In this document: positions 31,724-40,018 of the stretch, piece after piece
Position numbering within the stretch: the first letter of the stretch is position 1
Layout of the letters: the number at the start of each line of letters is the position of its first letter
Source: CAZHHM01 sp964532225
GTDB taxonomy: Bacteria; Margulisbacteria; WOR-1; JAKLHX01
Direction: 5' to 3'
NCBI GenBank assembly: GCA_964532225.1
Contig: CAZHHM010000008.1
Coordinates: 1 to 64,000, forward strand
DNA: 64,000 nt
Notes under the pieces: model-generated
The model's input: the letters and a program-made list of their open reading frames with translations, nothing else
Database searches by the model: none
Told to the model about the DNA's origin: nothing
Position numbers and translations under genes: made by a program

Positions 31724-33021
31724 TCTGGGAAGAAAAGATCGAATGCATGCCGCTGGAGGACCTGAAAGAGCTGCAGTCCGACAGGCTGAAGAGGACAGTA
31801 AGGTATGTTCTTGAGAACAATGATGTCTACCATGAAAGGCTCAAGAAAGCAGGGATCGGCCCTGATTCGGTCAAGAGCATTGAGGACATAAAGAAGCTGC
31901 CCTTCACGACAAAAGATGACATGAGGGACAACTATCCGTTCGGGCTCTTTTCAGTTGACCGTAAAAGCCTCGCGGAGATACACGTGTCCAGCGGTACTAC
32001 AGGGAACCCGACGCTTGTAGGCTATACTCAGGAGGACCTCAAACTTTGGGGCCGGGTAATGGCAAGATGCCTGTGCTGCGCAGGGGCCGAGCCGGGGGAC
32101 ACCGTGCAGAACGCTTACGGCTACGGTCTTTTTACAGGAGGGCTTGGCGTGCATTACGGGGCCCTGGAGATGGGATTGACGGTAATTCCCTGCTCTTCCG
32201 GCCAGACAAAAAGACAGCTCAAGATAATGAGCGACTTCCACCCTAAGATACTTGCGTGCACGCCAAGCTATGCCCTGTACATGAGCGAGGAAGCGAAAGA
32301 GATGGGGCTTGACCCCAGGCAGAGCAGCTGGAAGATTGGCGTTTTCGGTGCGGAGCCCTGGAGCGAGCTCATGAGAAAAGAGATCGAGTCGGTATGGGAT
32401 ATACTGGCCACGGACATTTACGGGCTTTCGGAGATAATCGGGCCCGGCGTGGCACAGGAATGCCGCTACAAGGACGGGCTCCATATATTCAGCGATGTGT
32501 TCTATCCTGAAGTGATAGATCCGGACACCGGCAGGGACGTGGGGCCGGGAGGAACGGGAGAACTGGTCATAACCACGCTTACCAAACAGGCAATACCTCT
32601 GATAAGGTACAGGACAAGGGATATTGTCGGCATTAATTACGAAAAATGCAAATGCGGAAGGACATCTCCGAGGATCAGCAAGGTAAAAGGCCGCACTGAC
32701 GACATGATAATCGTACGCGGGATCAATGTCTTCCCGTCGCAGATAGAGCATGTGCTTCTGGGCATAGAGGGCACATACCCTCACTACCAGATAATCGTTG
32801 ACAGGAAGACCGGGGAGCTTGACGAGCTGGAGGTGCTTGTCGAAGTTGAGGAAAAAATATTCTCCGACGAGATAAAAAAGCTCCAGATGCTTGAAGAGAA
32901 GATAAAAAAGGAGATCAGCTCTATCCTGGGCATCTCCGCAAGGATAAAACTGGTAGAGCCTAAGACCATCAGCAGGAGCGAAGGCAAGGCAAAAAGGGTC
33001 GTTGACCGCAGGTCCCTATAA
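31720..33021 (+). CDS. paaK: Phenylacetate-CoA ligase family enzyme
   Basis: This 433-residue ANL-superfamily enzyme activates an aryl acid to its CoA thioester with ATP, or runs in reverse to conserve energy as ATP. The adenylate loop SSGTTGNPTLVGYT (near residue 90), DIYGLSEIIGPG, YRTRDIVGI and the C-terminal GRTDDMIIVRGINVFPSQIE are all present. Next to IorAB it probably converts aryl-acetyl-CoA made by the oxidoreductase to the free acid and ATP, or activates the acid. The KCKCGRTSPRI pair may bind a metal, as in other PaaK proteins. Confidence 0.93.
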   Translation: MIWEEKIECMPLEDLKELQSDRLKRTVRYVLENNDVYHERLKKAGIGPDSVKSIEDIKKLPFTTKDDMRDNYPFGLFSVDRKSLAEIHVSSGTTGNPTLVGYTQEDLKLWGRVMARCLCCAGAEPGDTVQNAYGYGLFTGGLGVHYGALEMGLTVIPCSSGQTKRQLKIMSDFHPKILACTPSYALYMSEEAKEMGLDPRQSSWKIGVFGAEPWSELMRKEIESVWDILATDIYGLSEIIGPGVAQECRYKDGLHIFSDVFYPEVIDPDTGRDVGPGGTGELVITTLTKQAIPLIRYRTRDIVGINYEKCKCGRTSPRISKVKGRTDDMIIVRGINVFPSQIEHVLLGIEGTYPHYQIIVDRKTGELDELEVLVEVEEKIFSDEIKKLQMLEEKIKKEISSILGISARIKLVEPKTISRSEGKAKRVVDRRSL

Positions 33022-33032
33022 GGAGGTCAGTG

Positions 33033-33452
33033 ATGAAACTTTCACAGATATCGGTCTTCTTGGAGAACAGGAAAGGCAGGCTCTTTGAGGTGGCAAAGCT
33101 TCTTGGGCAGAGCTCCATAAACATCAGGGCCCTTTCTGTCGCGGAGAGCGAGTCCTTCGGGATACTTCGCATTGTTGTTGACAGGCCGGAGGACGCTGTC
33201 GCCGTGCTCAAGGACAACGGCTTCACGGCAAAAATAACCGATATCGTGGCCGTTGAAGTGGACGATAAGCCGGGAGGACTGGCTGAGATCCTCAGGATAG
33301 TAGGGGATAGCGGCCTTAACGTGGAATATATGTACGCTTTTGTCGAGAAGAACAGCGACAAAGCGCTTATGGTGTTCAAGTTCGACGAGCCGGACAAAGC
33401 TATAAATATCTTAACGACAAACGGGATCAATATTGCACAGAATGTGAATTGA
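33033..33452 (+). CDS. Tandem ACT-domain protein
   Basis: This 139-residue protein is two ACT domains in tandem. The first starts KLSQISVFLENRKGRLFEVAKLL and the second IVAVEVDDKPGGLAEILRIV; each has the amino-acid-binding loop. Such proteins are regularly found beside phenylacetate-CoA ligase and IOR genes, and they may sense aromatic or branched amino acids. There is no catalytic or DNA-binding domain. AGGAGG at 33021-33026 favours ATG 33033 over a GTG three bases upstream. Confidence 0.88.
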   Translation: MKLSQISVFLENRKGRLFEVAKLLGQSSINIRALSVAESESFGILRIVVDRPEDAVAVLKDNGFTAKITDIVAVEVDDKPGGLAEILRIVGDSGLNVEYMYAFVEKNSDKALMVFKFDEPDKAINILTTNGINIAQNVN

Positions 33453-33464
33453 CCCGTATAAACA

Positions 33465-33493
33465 GTAGGGCGGCCGCAATGCGACGACCCTAC
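33465..33493. repeat. Palindromic REP-like element between convergent genes
   Basis: GTAGGG (33465-33470) and CCCTAC (33488-33493) flank a GC-rich core with GGCCGC. It lies in the 56-base gap between convergent genes and could also end transcription, although no T-run follows. Confidence 0.45.
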
Positions 33494-33508
33494 ATGAAAA
33501 ATCAATGA

Positions 33509-34219
33509 TCATTTTTCGATGTTAAACACAACCACGACATTGGCAGTTATCTGATCCTGCCCCTGCATTATTGGTGTCTCCGGGGCCGCCATTGCCATAT
33601 TCGCCCTGTCCATCTTGACCATCGGCGCGTCATAAGCATAATTGCCTGACTCTATGACCCTGAGGATGCGTTCGATCTTTGTCCCGGAAGCCCTTGCTAC
33701 CGTCTCCGCCTTTTCACGAGCGTTCCTGACAGCTTTCTCCAGGGCCTCATTCTTCAGTTTATTATCATCCTTGAAACGGAAAACTATGCCCTGAACGGAG
33801 TTGGCCCCCGACCTGACGCTGCTGTCCAGTATCCTGGAGACCCTGTCAGTCCCGCTGATGTCGATGGATATGGTGTTCGAGCATCTGTATCCGGTCAGTC
33901 TCGGAGGTTTGTTGGGTTCGTAAGCCATTTCCGGCCAGATGTTGAACGATGATGTCCTTATGTTCTCTTGTTTTATGCCGGAGCTTATGATGCTGTCGAT
34001 TATCCTTTTGCTGGTCCTTGCGGCCGATACCTGGGCAAGCTGCGCTGTACTTTTTGTCACCTCGACCCCGAGGGTAAGCGTGGCCGTATCAGGTATGGCC
34101 TGTACGGTGCCGCTTCCGTATACCGTAAGCGTTCTCTCCTCGGTATTTGTCACGTTGGAGCAGCCTCCGGCGAGGAGGGCCAACGATGCCAGGATCAATA
34201 TGTATGAAAAGGCTTTCAT
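33509..34219 (-). CDS. SIMPL/DUF541 domain lipoprotein
   Basis: This 236-residue protein has a lipoprotein signal (hydrophobic residues 5-17 ending in the lipobox LAGGC, Cys20). A SIMPL domain follows, recognisable by RTLTVYGSGTVQAIPDTATLTLGVEV, IRTSSFNIWPEM and the ALEKAVRNAREKAETVARASG helix. SIMPL proteins form periplasmic oligomers in some bacteria; the role is not settled. The lipobox indicates anchoring to a membrane. On the minus strand, TATAAT lies nine bases before the ATG. Confidence 0.86.
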   Translation of the reverse strand: MKAFSYILILASLALLAGGCSNVTNTEERTLTVYGSGTVQAIPDTATLTLGVEVTKSTAQLAQVSAARTSKRIIDSIISSGIKQENIRTSSFNIWPEMAYEPNKPPRLTGYRCSNTISIDISGTDRVSRILDSSVRSGANSVQGIVFRFKDDNKLKNEALEKAVRNAREKAETVARASGTKIERILRVIESGNYAYDAPMVKMDRANMAMAAPETPIMQGQDQITANVVVVFNIEK

Positions 34220-34228
34220 TCAATGGAG

Positions 34229-34234
34229 ATTATA
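34229..34234 (-). promoter_or_regulatory. -10 element of the SIMPL gene
   Basis: On the minus strand TATAAT is nine bases upstream of the ATG at 34219, leaving room for at most a few leader bases and no Shine-Dalgarno. Confidence 0.45.
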
Positions 34235-34245
34235 GCACGGTGCCG

Positions 34246-34488
34246 TTAATGGTTCCCGCAGGTCGAACAGACGCCGCTCGTACAGGTGTCACAGCCTCCT
34301 GACCCGTTGCTCGTTCCGTACGAATCAAGCGATTCCACGGAATTGCTCAGCCTTCTTACGGGAGTGAACACCCTTGAGGTGTCTTCCGACCCGCAATGCT
34401 CACAAACAGCGTTCACGGTCTCGTTCATGCCCTTTGAGACCTCGAAAGTCCTGCCGCAAGCCCTGCATTTGTAATCGTACAGCGCCAT
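34246..34488 (-). CDS. FmdB-family zinc-ribbon protein
   Basis: This is an 80-residue zinc-ribbon protein: MALYDYKCRACGRTFEV, then CEHCG 24 residues later form the four-cysteine site of the FmdB/regulatory zinc-ribbon family. The C-terminus carries a second Cys-rich stretch (CDTCTSGVCSTCGNH), which is common in the longer members of this family. The function is unknown. On the minus strand TAAAAT ends six bases before the ATG with no Shine-Dalgarno. Confidence 0.85.
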   Translation of the reverse strand: MALYDYKCRACGRTFEVSKGMNETVNAVCEHCGSEDTSRVFTPVRRLSNSVESLDSYGTSNGSGGCDTCTSGVCSTCGNH

Positions 34489-34551
34489 ATTTTAATTTTA
34501 TCATTATTGTATTGACTGGTCTTCGGCAGGCGTGATAAAGTTTAACTGAAA

Positions 34552-35163
34552 ATGGCCTTCTTTAAAACTGAAGCCGTCAATCTGAAGGTCTCAAGGATCG
34601 GGGAGGCCGATAAGCTTGTCGTGCTGTTCACCAGACAGTACGGGCGGCTGTCAGCCGTGGCGAAATCCGCCTATAAAGCCAAGAGCAAGTTCGGAGGAAG
34701 GATGGAGGTACTGGCCTACAACAGCCTTCTCCTTGCCAAAGGCAAGAGCCTCAATATAATCTCCCAGGCGGAAACGCTCGAGAACTTTCAAAAGCTCAGA
34801 GAGAGCGAAGATGCCCTCAAAGCTTCACTGTACATGTCAAAGGTGCTTTATCATTTCCTTGAGGACCACGGCCGCAACGAAGAGCTGTTCGAGCTGATGC
34901 TGGATTCCTTAAGGATGCTCAAGTTCGGGGTCGCTCCGTCCCTGGTGTCCAGGATGTTCGATGTGAGGTTCGCCGACACAGAAGGGTTCCTCCCCATGAA
35001 GGATTTTTCCGTGAAGAGCAGGGACTGTGTAGCTTACCTTAAGAACGGGGCTTTCGACTTCAGGCGTTTCACAGGGGACGACCTTACTGAAGTTGATGCC
35101 GTGCTGAGCTACTGTATATCCGATCATATCGGAAAGGATATCCGCAATTGGAAAAGCCTGTAA
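34552..35163 (+). CDS. recO: DNA repair protein RecO
   Basis: RecO loads RecA onto SSB-coated DNA with RecR. The 203-residue protein has the N-terminal OB fold (KTEAVNLKVSRIGEADKLVVLFTRQYGRLSAVAKSA) and the helical domain with GGRMEVLAYNSLLLAKGKSLNIISQAE. It is at the short end for RecO and lacks the CxxC...CxxC zinc finger seen in Deinococcus-type proteins. TTGACT (34512-34517) with TAAAGT (34536-34541) gives a possible promoter with 18 bp spacing. Confidence 0.86.
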   Translation: MAFFKTEAVNLKVSRIGEADKLVVLFTRQYGRLSAVAKSAYKAKSKFGGRMEVLAYNSLLLAKGKSLNIISQAETLENFQKLRESEDALKASLYMSKVLYHFLEDHGRNEELFELMLDSLRMLKFGVAPSLVSRMFDVRFADTEGFLPMKDFSVKSRDCVAYLKNGAFDFRRFTGDDLTEVDAVLSYCISDHIGKDIRNWKSL

Positions 35164-36365
35164 TAGCGCCAAAATTCTCGTCAGTACTAAGGAACAAGGC
35201 TTTTATGTTCCTATGGACGGGACAGGTCCTTTCACAGCTGGCGGACAGGATATATATCTATGTATTTGTCATCGTGGCCTACAACCTGACCAAGACCAAT
35301 CTCGGTGTATCCGTTCCGATGCTCTCATTCGGTATCCCGTCCGTCCTTTTCGCGTCCTTTGCCGGGGTCTATGTCGACAGGTGGGACAGAAAGAACACGC
35401 TTATCATTTCTTCTTTCATAAGAGGTCTGCTGATACTGGGGATCATCTTTTTTCTCAGGGACTCAATGCTTTTCCTGTTCATGATGAGCTTTGCCATATA
35501 CACTGTCGCACAGTTCTTTGCTCCGGCCGAAGCTTCATCGCTGTCCAGGGTGGTCGAAAAAGAGAACCTTATCGTCGCGAACTCTCTTTTCATGACCACG
35601 TGGATGTGGAGCTCGGTCGTGGGTTTCGGTTTCGGCGCTCCTCTGGTCATGCTTTACGGGGAACAGGGGACATTCGCTATAGCTGCGGGTCTTTATTTCT
35701 TGTCTTCAGCGGCAATACTGATGATCCCGTATTCACACATAGGCACCTTGAACAAGGTCTCCATAAAGAGCGTTCAGGAGGACCTTATCGCCGGTTTTGA
35801 GTTCCTGCGAAGGAATGAGGTCGTAAGGTATTCGCTCATCAAGATGTTCATTGTCACTTCCGCCCTGGCGGTGATAAGCATGCTTGCCATCCAGTTCGCA
35901 GAGAAATTCCTGGGTATCGGGGCTAAAAATTTCGGTGTCCTTGTTATTTTCGCCGGTGTCGGGATGATGCTGGGAATGTGGGCGCTCGGCCGCCTCAGCC
36001 AGTATTTCAGGAAAGGGCACATCGTAATGAGCGGCTTCCTGATATCAGGGGTGACGCTCATGCTCCTTGCTTTCACAAAGAACGTTTATTTTGCCGTCTT
36101 CTATTGTATGCTCCTTGGTTTCGGCAATATCCTGATAAATGCGACCATCCAGACCATAATCCAGCACAGGACCCCCCGGTCATTGAGAGGAAGGGTTTTC
36201 GGTATGCAGAACATGCTTATAAATTTCGCCTTCACTCTGCCTGTAGTTCTCTTTGGTCTCATTGCCGACATGTACGGGATAGATATATCCATGGTCATAC
36301 TGGGAGCTCTGGTCATAATGGCGGGCCTCCTGTCGCTTGTCGCCCCAAAAATGCGAACGATATGA
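35148..36365 (+). CDS. Major facilitator superfamily transporter
   Basis: The 405-residue protein has about twelve hydrophobic segments and the MFS loop signature DRWDRKN between helices 2 and 3. The N-terminal LRNKAFMFLWTGQVLSQLADRI is typical of the MFS_3/enterobactin-exporter-like group, whose members export drugs or siderophores. No substrate can be assigned. TTG 35148 is used as the start because the next ATG would remove most of helix 1; it overlaps recO by 16 bases. The stop overlaps the next gene (ATGA). Confidence 0.85.
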   Translation: MEKPVIAPKFSSVLRNKAFMFLWTGQVLSQLADRIYIYVFVIVAYNLTKTNLGVSVPMLSFGIPSVLFASFAGVYVDRWDRKNTLIISSFIRGLLILGIIFFLRDSMLFLFMMSFAIYTVAQFFAPAEASSLSRVVEKENLIVANSLFMTTWMWSSVVGFGFGAPLVMLYGEQGTFAIAAGLYFLSSAAILMIPYSHIGTLNKVSIKSVQEDLIAGFEFLRRNEVVRYSLIKMFIVTSALAVISMLAIQFAEKFLGIGAKNFGVLVIFAGVGMMLGMWALGRLSQYFRKGHIVMSGFLISGVTLMLLAFTKNVYFAVFYCMLLGFGNILINATIQTIIQHRTPRSLRGRVFGMQNMLINFAFTLPVVLFGLIADMYGIDISMVILGALVIMAGLLSLVAPKMRTI

Positions 36366-37342
36366 TCTGCAGATATTACCTTACTTATTCCTGCGACTGC
36401 CAGTGCGAATTCTGCAAGATATGGCTTGACGAAGAGATTCAGGACGCCGGGAATGCCGATCCGGACAATGTCTTCCGCAACATCTTCTCTCTGGCAAAGC
36501 TCGGCTGCAAAAAAATTGTCTTCACCGGAGGGGAGCCTCTTCTGCATCCGGACCTTGTCAGGATAATGAAGGCGGCTAAACATTACCGCATGCGGACGGT
36601 CCTTTACACTGACGGCCTGCATTTCTCCGGTATGGCCGCGGAGCTGAAAGACGTTACCGACGACCTGTACATATCCATAGACGCGCCTGAAGCCGAGGAG
36701 CATGACAGGATAAGAGGTCAGGAGTGCTTTGCTGAGGCCTGTGATTCTCTTGAAGCGGCAAAAAAGCTGGGGATGGACCCGGTGATCAACTTTACTGTGA
36801 CAAGGGACAGCATTACTTACCTTCCGGAAATGGAGGAGTTCGCCGAGAAAAAGGGCGTGATGCTCAATATAAATCCGGTGAACGACTGTTTCGGCCTGAT
36901 GGGTTTTGAAAAGGGGTCTATCGATTATCTTCTCAGGTATTCCTGCAAAGGGCACATACTTATCGATAGGGCAGCGTTCGAGGTCGTCCGTGACGGCGGC
37001 AATGACCCCAAAAGGCCGGTCTGCGCGGCAATGAGCGAGATCATCACTATCACTCCCGACGACCATATCCTCCTGCCGTGTCCTTCTCTTTCATCATCGA
37101 AGGTCCCCATATCGGGAGAGCTTGAAAAGGTATACAGGAGCGATATCGTGAAAGGCTACCGTTCAGTGCAGGGAAGGACCCCAAAATGCAGCGGCTGCAT
37201 GGATATGGACTATATCCTTCCTTCCATACGTAGTAAAATCTGGAATAGATACAGCGGCGCCGACCTTCTGTCCAGGGCAGAGAACGCTTATAAAAGATCG
37301 AAAGGGGATATAAAGAAAGCATGGACCTACTTCACTCAGTGA
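36362..37342 (+). CDS. Radical SAM protein with partial C-terminal cysteine set
   Basis: This is a 326-residue radical SAM enzyme. The cluster motif CDCQCEFC is at residues 11-18 (CxxxCxxC), followed by FTGGEPLLHPDL (GGE motif binding SAM) and LYISIDAPEAEEHDRIRG. The C-terminal region has CAAMSEI, LLPCPSL and KCSGCMDMDY, resembling the auxiliary-cluster (SPASM/twitch) region of MoaA-like and peptide- or lipid-modifying enzymes. The product is unknown. It lies between an exporter and uppP in an overlapping operon, so a role in envelope or small-molecule modification is possible. Confidence 0.82.
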   Translation: MICRYYLTYSCDCQCEFCKIWLDEEIQDAGNADPDNVFRNIFSLAKLGCKKIVFTGGEPLLHPDLVRIMKAAKHYRMRTVLYTDGLHFSGMAAELKDVTDDLYISIDAPEAEEHDRIRGQECFAEACDSLEAAKKLGMDPVINFTVTRDSITYLPEMEEFAEKKGVMLNINPVNDCFGLMGFEKGSIDYLLRYSCKGHILIDRAAFEVVRDGGNDPKRPVCAAMSEIITITPDDHILLPCPSLSSSKVPISGELEKVYRSDIVKGYRSVQGRTPKCSGCMDMDYILPSIRSKIWNRYSGADLLSRAENAYKRSKGDIKKAWTYFTQ

Positions 37343-38094
37343 TCCTCGGTGTCGTGCAGGGGCTCACCGAATTCCTGCCGATATCGAGCAGCGCGCATCT
37401 TGTCATCGTCCCGTGGCTGTTCAAATGGCCTGACAGCGGGATGATATTCGACGTATCGCTCCACATGGGAACGGCTGTTGCGATAGCCCTGTATTTCTGG
37501 AGGGATTGGGCGGATATCCTGCGCAGGTGGAGAGAGCCGATGCTGACCTATCTGGTGATCGCGTGTTTGCCTGCCGCAGCTGTCGGACTGCTGTTCGAAG
37601 ATATCATTGAGCAAAGCTTCAGGAACCCGTTGACCATATCCTTGCTGATGGTCGCCATGGGCGTGTTCCTTTTTATTTCCGACCGTTCGGGGAAAAAGAC
37701 CCGCAGCGAGAAGGACATTAAACTAATTGATGCCGTTCTGGTAGGGGTCTTTCAGGCCCTGGCCTTATTGCCGGGAGTCTCCCGTTCCGGTGTGACAATG
37801 ACAACGGGTCTTTTTCTCGGTCTGAGCAGGGAGGCCAGCGCGAAGTTCTCGTTCCTTATAGCTACCCCGATAATATTCGGTGCCGGAGTTTTCAAGCTTA
37901 GGCATCTTGTGTCCGACGGACTGCCGGGAGAATTTGTGCTGCCGTTCATTACGGGAGTGCTTGTGTCCGCGGTGGTCGGGCTTCTTGCGATAAAGTTCCT
38001 TCTAGAGCATTTAAAGAAGAATACGTTCGATATATTCGTTATTTACAGGTTCGTTTTTGCGGGTATCGTACTGCTCGTATATCTTACCAGATAA
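37321..38094 (+). CDS. uppP: Undecaprenyl-diphosphatase UppP (BacA)
   Basis: UppP recycles the lipid carrier undecaprenyl diphosphate for peptidoglycan and other envelope glycans. The 257-residue membrane protein has both active-site motifs: GLTEFLPISSSAHL near residue 14 and PGVSRSGVTMTTGLF near 155, with seven to eight membrane segments. Length is normal. It starts 22 bases inside the radical SAM gene, with AAAGAAAG before the ATG. Confidence 0.95.
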   Translation: MDLLHSVILGVVQGLTEFLPISSSAHLVIVPWLFKWPDSGMIFDVSLHMGTAVAIALYFWRDWADILRRWREPMLTYLVIACLPAAAVGLLFEDIIEQSFRNPLTISLLMVAMGVFLFISDRSGKKTRSEKDIKLIDAVLVGVFQALALLPGVSRSGVTMTTGLFLGLSREASAKFSFLIATPIIFGAGVFKLRHLVSDGLPGEFVLPFITGVLVSAVVGLLAIKFLLEHLKKNTFDIFVIYRFVFAGIVLLVYLTR

Positions 38095-38096
38095 GC

Positions 38097-38534
38097 TTAG
38101 TGGATATTTGACATGTCGGGGCCAGAGGTCCCGGCGTTCTTCTTGCCGTGCCTGTCCCGTATCCTGCGCAGCGCCCTGTCGCAAAGAGAGAAGATCTCTT
38201 CCATAAGGAAAGGTTTCCTGAGGTACTCCATGGCACCAAGGGTTATCGCGTTGGCCTGAGATTCTTCGCTCGCATAGGCGGTAACTATAATAGCTTCAGT
38301 GTCAGGAGATATCTCTTTCAGCTTTTTGAGCACGTCAAGCCCGCCTATCACAGGCATCTTAAGGTCGATGAAAGCGATATCAAAGTGGGTCTTTTCTGCC
38401 GCGGCAAGGGCCTCATGGCCGTTGGCGAAAGTAGAGACCTCATAATCCTTTATCTCAAGGATCATTCGGAAAGACTCTAACGCGCCCGGCTCGTCGTCGA
38501 CTATCAGTACGTTTATCTTGTTGTTCTCGCTCAT
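38097..38534 (-). CDS. Stand-alone response regulator receiver protein
   Basis: This 145-residue protein is a single CheY-like receiver: VLIVDDEPGALE (acidic pocket), FIDLKMP with the phosphoacceptor Asp, IVTAYA (switch Thr) and LRKPF (conserved Lys). There is no output domain; the last 20 residues are basic and low-complexity. No histidine kinase is adjacent, so its partner is elsewhere. The start lies nine bases after a TAGAAT that shares its -35 with the divergent DUF1015 gene. Confidence 0.88.
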   Translation of the reverse strand: MSENNKINVLIVDDEPGALESFRMILEIKDYEVSTFANGHEALAAAEKTHFDIAFIDLKMPVIGGLDVLKKLKEISPDTEAIIVTAYASEESQANAITLGAMEYLRKPFLMEEIFSLCDRALRRIRDRHGKKNAGTSGPDMSNIH

Positions 38535-38543
38535 ATCAGGTTT

Positions 38544-38595
38544 ATTCTAGCAGACGGTCTTTTTTTTTGCAAATAGCATGTGATTTTTGTATAAT
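38544..38595. promoter_or_regulatory. Divergent promoters sharing one palindromic TTGCAA -35
   Basis: TTGCAA (38567-38572) reads the same on both strands. To the right, 17 bp separate it from TATAAT (38590-38595). To the left on the minus strand, 17 bp separate it from TAGAAT (38544-38549). The two promoters therefore face outward from a single hexamer, for the DUF1015 gene and the receiver gene. Confidence 0.65.
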
Positions 38596-38618
38596 TATCC
38601 TTGAACGGAGAAATCACT

Positions 38619-39860
38619 GTGGAAGTAAGACCATTCAAAGGGATATTTTATAACAAGAAAAAGGTGCATGACATATCGTCGGTCATTTCGCCTCCATATG
38701 ACGTAATATCCGAATCCGAACAGGAAAGGCTGTATTACGCCAGCGACAGGAACTATGTCCGGGTGGTGCTGGGCAAACAGCAACATTCCGATACGCCTGC
38801 CGACAACAGGTACACCAGGGCGGCTCAATTCCTGAATAAATGGCTTGAGGACGGGACGCTTGTCGAGGATGAGGCGAAATCCTTATACATATATGAGCAG
38901 GAATTCGTTCACAAGAAGCGAAGGTTTTTCCGCAAAGGCTTCCTTGGTCTCATGAAGATAGAGCAAAGCGGGGTCAAGGTCCACGAGAACACCTTCAAGA
39001 AACATAAAGATGACAGGCTTCAGCTGATGAAGGCGACGGGGGCCAATACCGAGCCGATATTCGTCCTCTATAACGGCGAAGATGTCGCTGTGCCCGATAC
39101 GGAACCTCTAATCTGCGTCAAGGACGATATCGGGACTGTCCACAGGATATGGCCTGTGAGCGAAGAGGAGGCCGTGAACGAGTTCATCGCGCAGTTCAAA
39201 GGCAAAAAGACCTATATTGCCGACGGTCACCACCGGTACGAGACCGCGGCCGACTATGCCGCCGAGCTCAAGATAAAGCCCGGGAGCAAGGACCAGAGGA
39301 ATTACATTCTTACCTACTTCGTAGAGTCGCAGGACAGCGGCCTTCTTGTCCTTCCGACACACAGGGTCCTTAACATATCGGCCGAGGACGAGAATATCAT
39401 CCTCAATACGGCCAAGAAATATTTCCTTAATGTCGAGGTTGACGGTTTCGAAAAAGTTGAGAGGTCTCCGGGACATGTTTTCGGTTTTTTCAGCAGACGG
39501 ACAGGTAAGATGATAATGCTCAAGCTAAGGGACGTGGTCGCTAAAGAAAAGATCATGTCGCTGAAAAAACAGGACGCGTTGAAGGACCTTGATGTCGCGA
39601 TCCTTCACAGCCTGCTCCTTGATGATGTCCTTGAAAAGTATAAGGACAAAAAGACCGAGGACGTGATCGCCTACGTGCATGACGAGAATGAGGCTGTCTC
39701 AATGGTAAAAAAGGGGAAATATTCTTGCGCAATGCTCCTTAAGCCGGCCAAGGTGACGCAGATCATGGACATTGCCGACAGGGGCGGCCGCATGCCTCAA
39801 AAGTCGACATATTTCTACCCGAAACCGTATTCAGGACTTGTGCTCAGAAAGTTCGAATAG
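38619..39860 (+). CDS. DUF1015 family protein (SerK-like kinase fold)
   Basis: This 413-residue protein has the family signatures VRPFKGIFYNKKKV at the start, SPPYDVISE, YADGHHRYETA around residue 200 and the FYPKPYSGLVLR ending. A relative in Thermococcus (SerK) is an ADP-dependent serine kinase with the same DGHHRY-type motif; whether this protein has that activity is open. GTG 38619 is chosen because CGGAG lies eight bases upstream and because transcription from TATAAT should begin near 38602, which excludes the in-frame TTG at 38601. Confidence 0.85.
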   Translation: MEVRPFKGIFYNKKKVHDISSVISPPYDVISESEQERLYYASDRNYVRVVLGKQQHSDTPADNRYTRAAQFLNKWLEDGTLVEDEAKSLYIYEQEFVHKKRRFFRKGFLGLMKIEQSGVKVHENTFKKHKDDRLQLMKATGANTEPIFVLYNGEDVAVPDTEPLICVKDDIGTVHRIWPVSEEEAVNEFIAQFKGKKTYIADGHHRYETAADYAAELKIKPGSKDQRNYILTYFVESQDSGLLVLPTHRVLNISAEDENIILNTAKKYFLNVEVDGFEKVERSPGHVFGFFSRRTGKMIMLKLRDVVAKEKIMSLKKQDALKDLDVAILHSLLLDDVLEKYKDKKTEDVIAYVHDENEAVSMVKKGKYSCAMLLKPAKVTQIMDIADRGGRMPQKSTYFYPKPYSGLVLRKFE

Positions 39861-39901
39861 CCGCACGAGGCCGTGTTAGGATAATTCCTGTTGACAAGAA
39901 T

Positions 39902-39975
39902 GCCGGGGTAGCTCAGTCGGTTAGAGCGAGGGACTCATAAGCCCTAGGTCGCCAGTTCGATTCTGGCCCCCGGCA
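39902..39975 (+). tRNA. tRNA-Met (anticodon CAU, probably elongator)
   Basis: The acceptor GCCGGGG pairs with CCCCGGC, with A73. The anticodon stem AGGGA/CCCTA region encloses CTCATAA with anticodon CAT, and the T arm is GCCAG-TTCGATT-CTGGC. The paired 1-72 G-C argues against initiator tRNA. A TilS-modified tRNA-Ile(CAU) cannot be excluded from sequence alone, and tilS lies about 430 bases downstream. Confidence 0.92.
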
Positions 39976-39976
39976 T

Positions 39977-40018
39977 GATAGATAATAGAGAGTAGAGAGT
40001 TGAGAATAGATAATAGGG
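39977..40018 (+). repeat. Heptanucleotide repeat just after tRNA-Met
   Basis: Six tandem units are read directly: GATAGAT, AATAGAG, AGTAGAG, AGTTGAG, AATAGAT, AATAGGG. The array begins one base after the tRNA and runs into the next reading frame, providing its TTG start at 40000 and the first residues. Confidence 0.8.

Noticed and set aside
33496..33517. GAAAAAT/ATTTTTC hairpin as a terminator
   Set aside because: It is AT-only, overlaps the stop codon of the SIMPL gene and has no following T-run beyond its own arm.
35978..36361. Upstream extension of the radical SAM gene
   Set aside because: It overlaps the MFS gene entirely in another frame; the real protein starts at ATG 36362 with the MICRYYLTYSC sequence just before its cluster motif.
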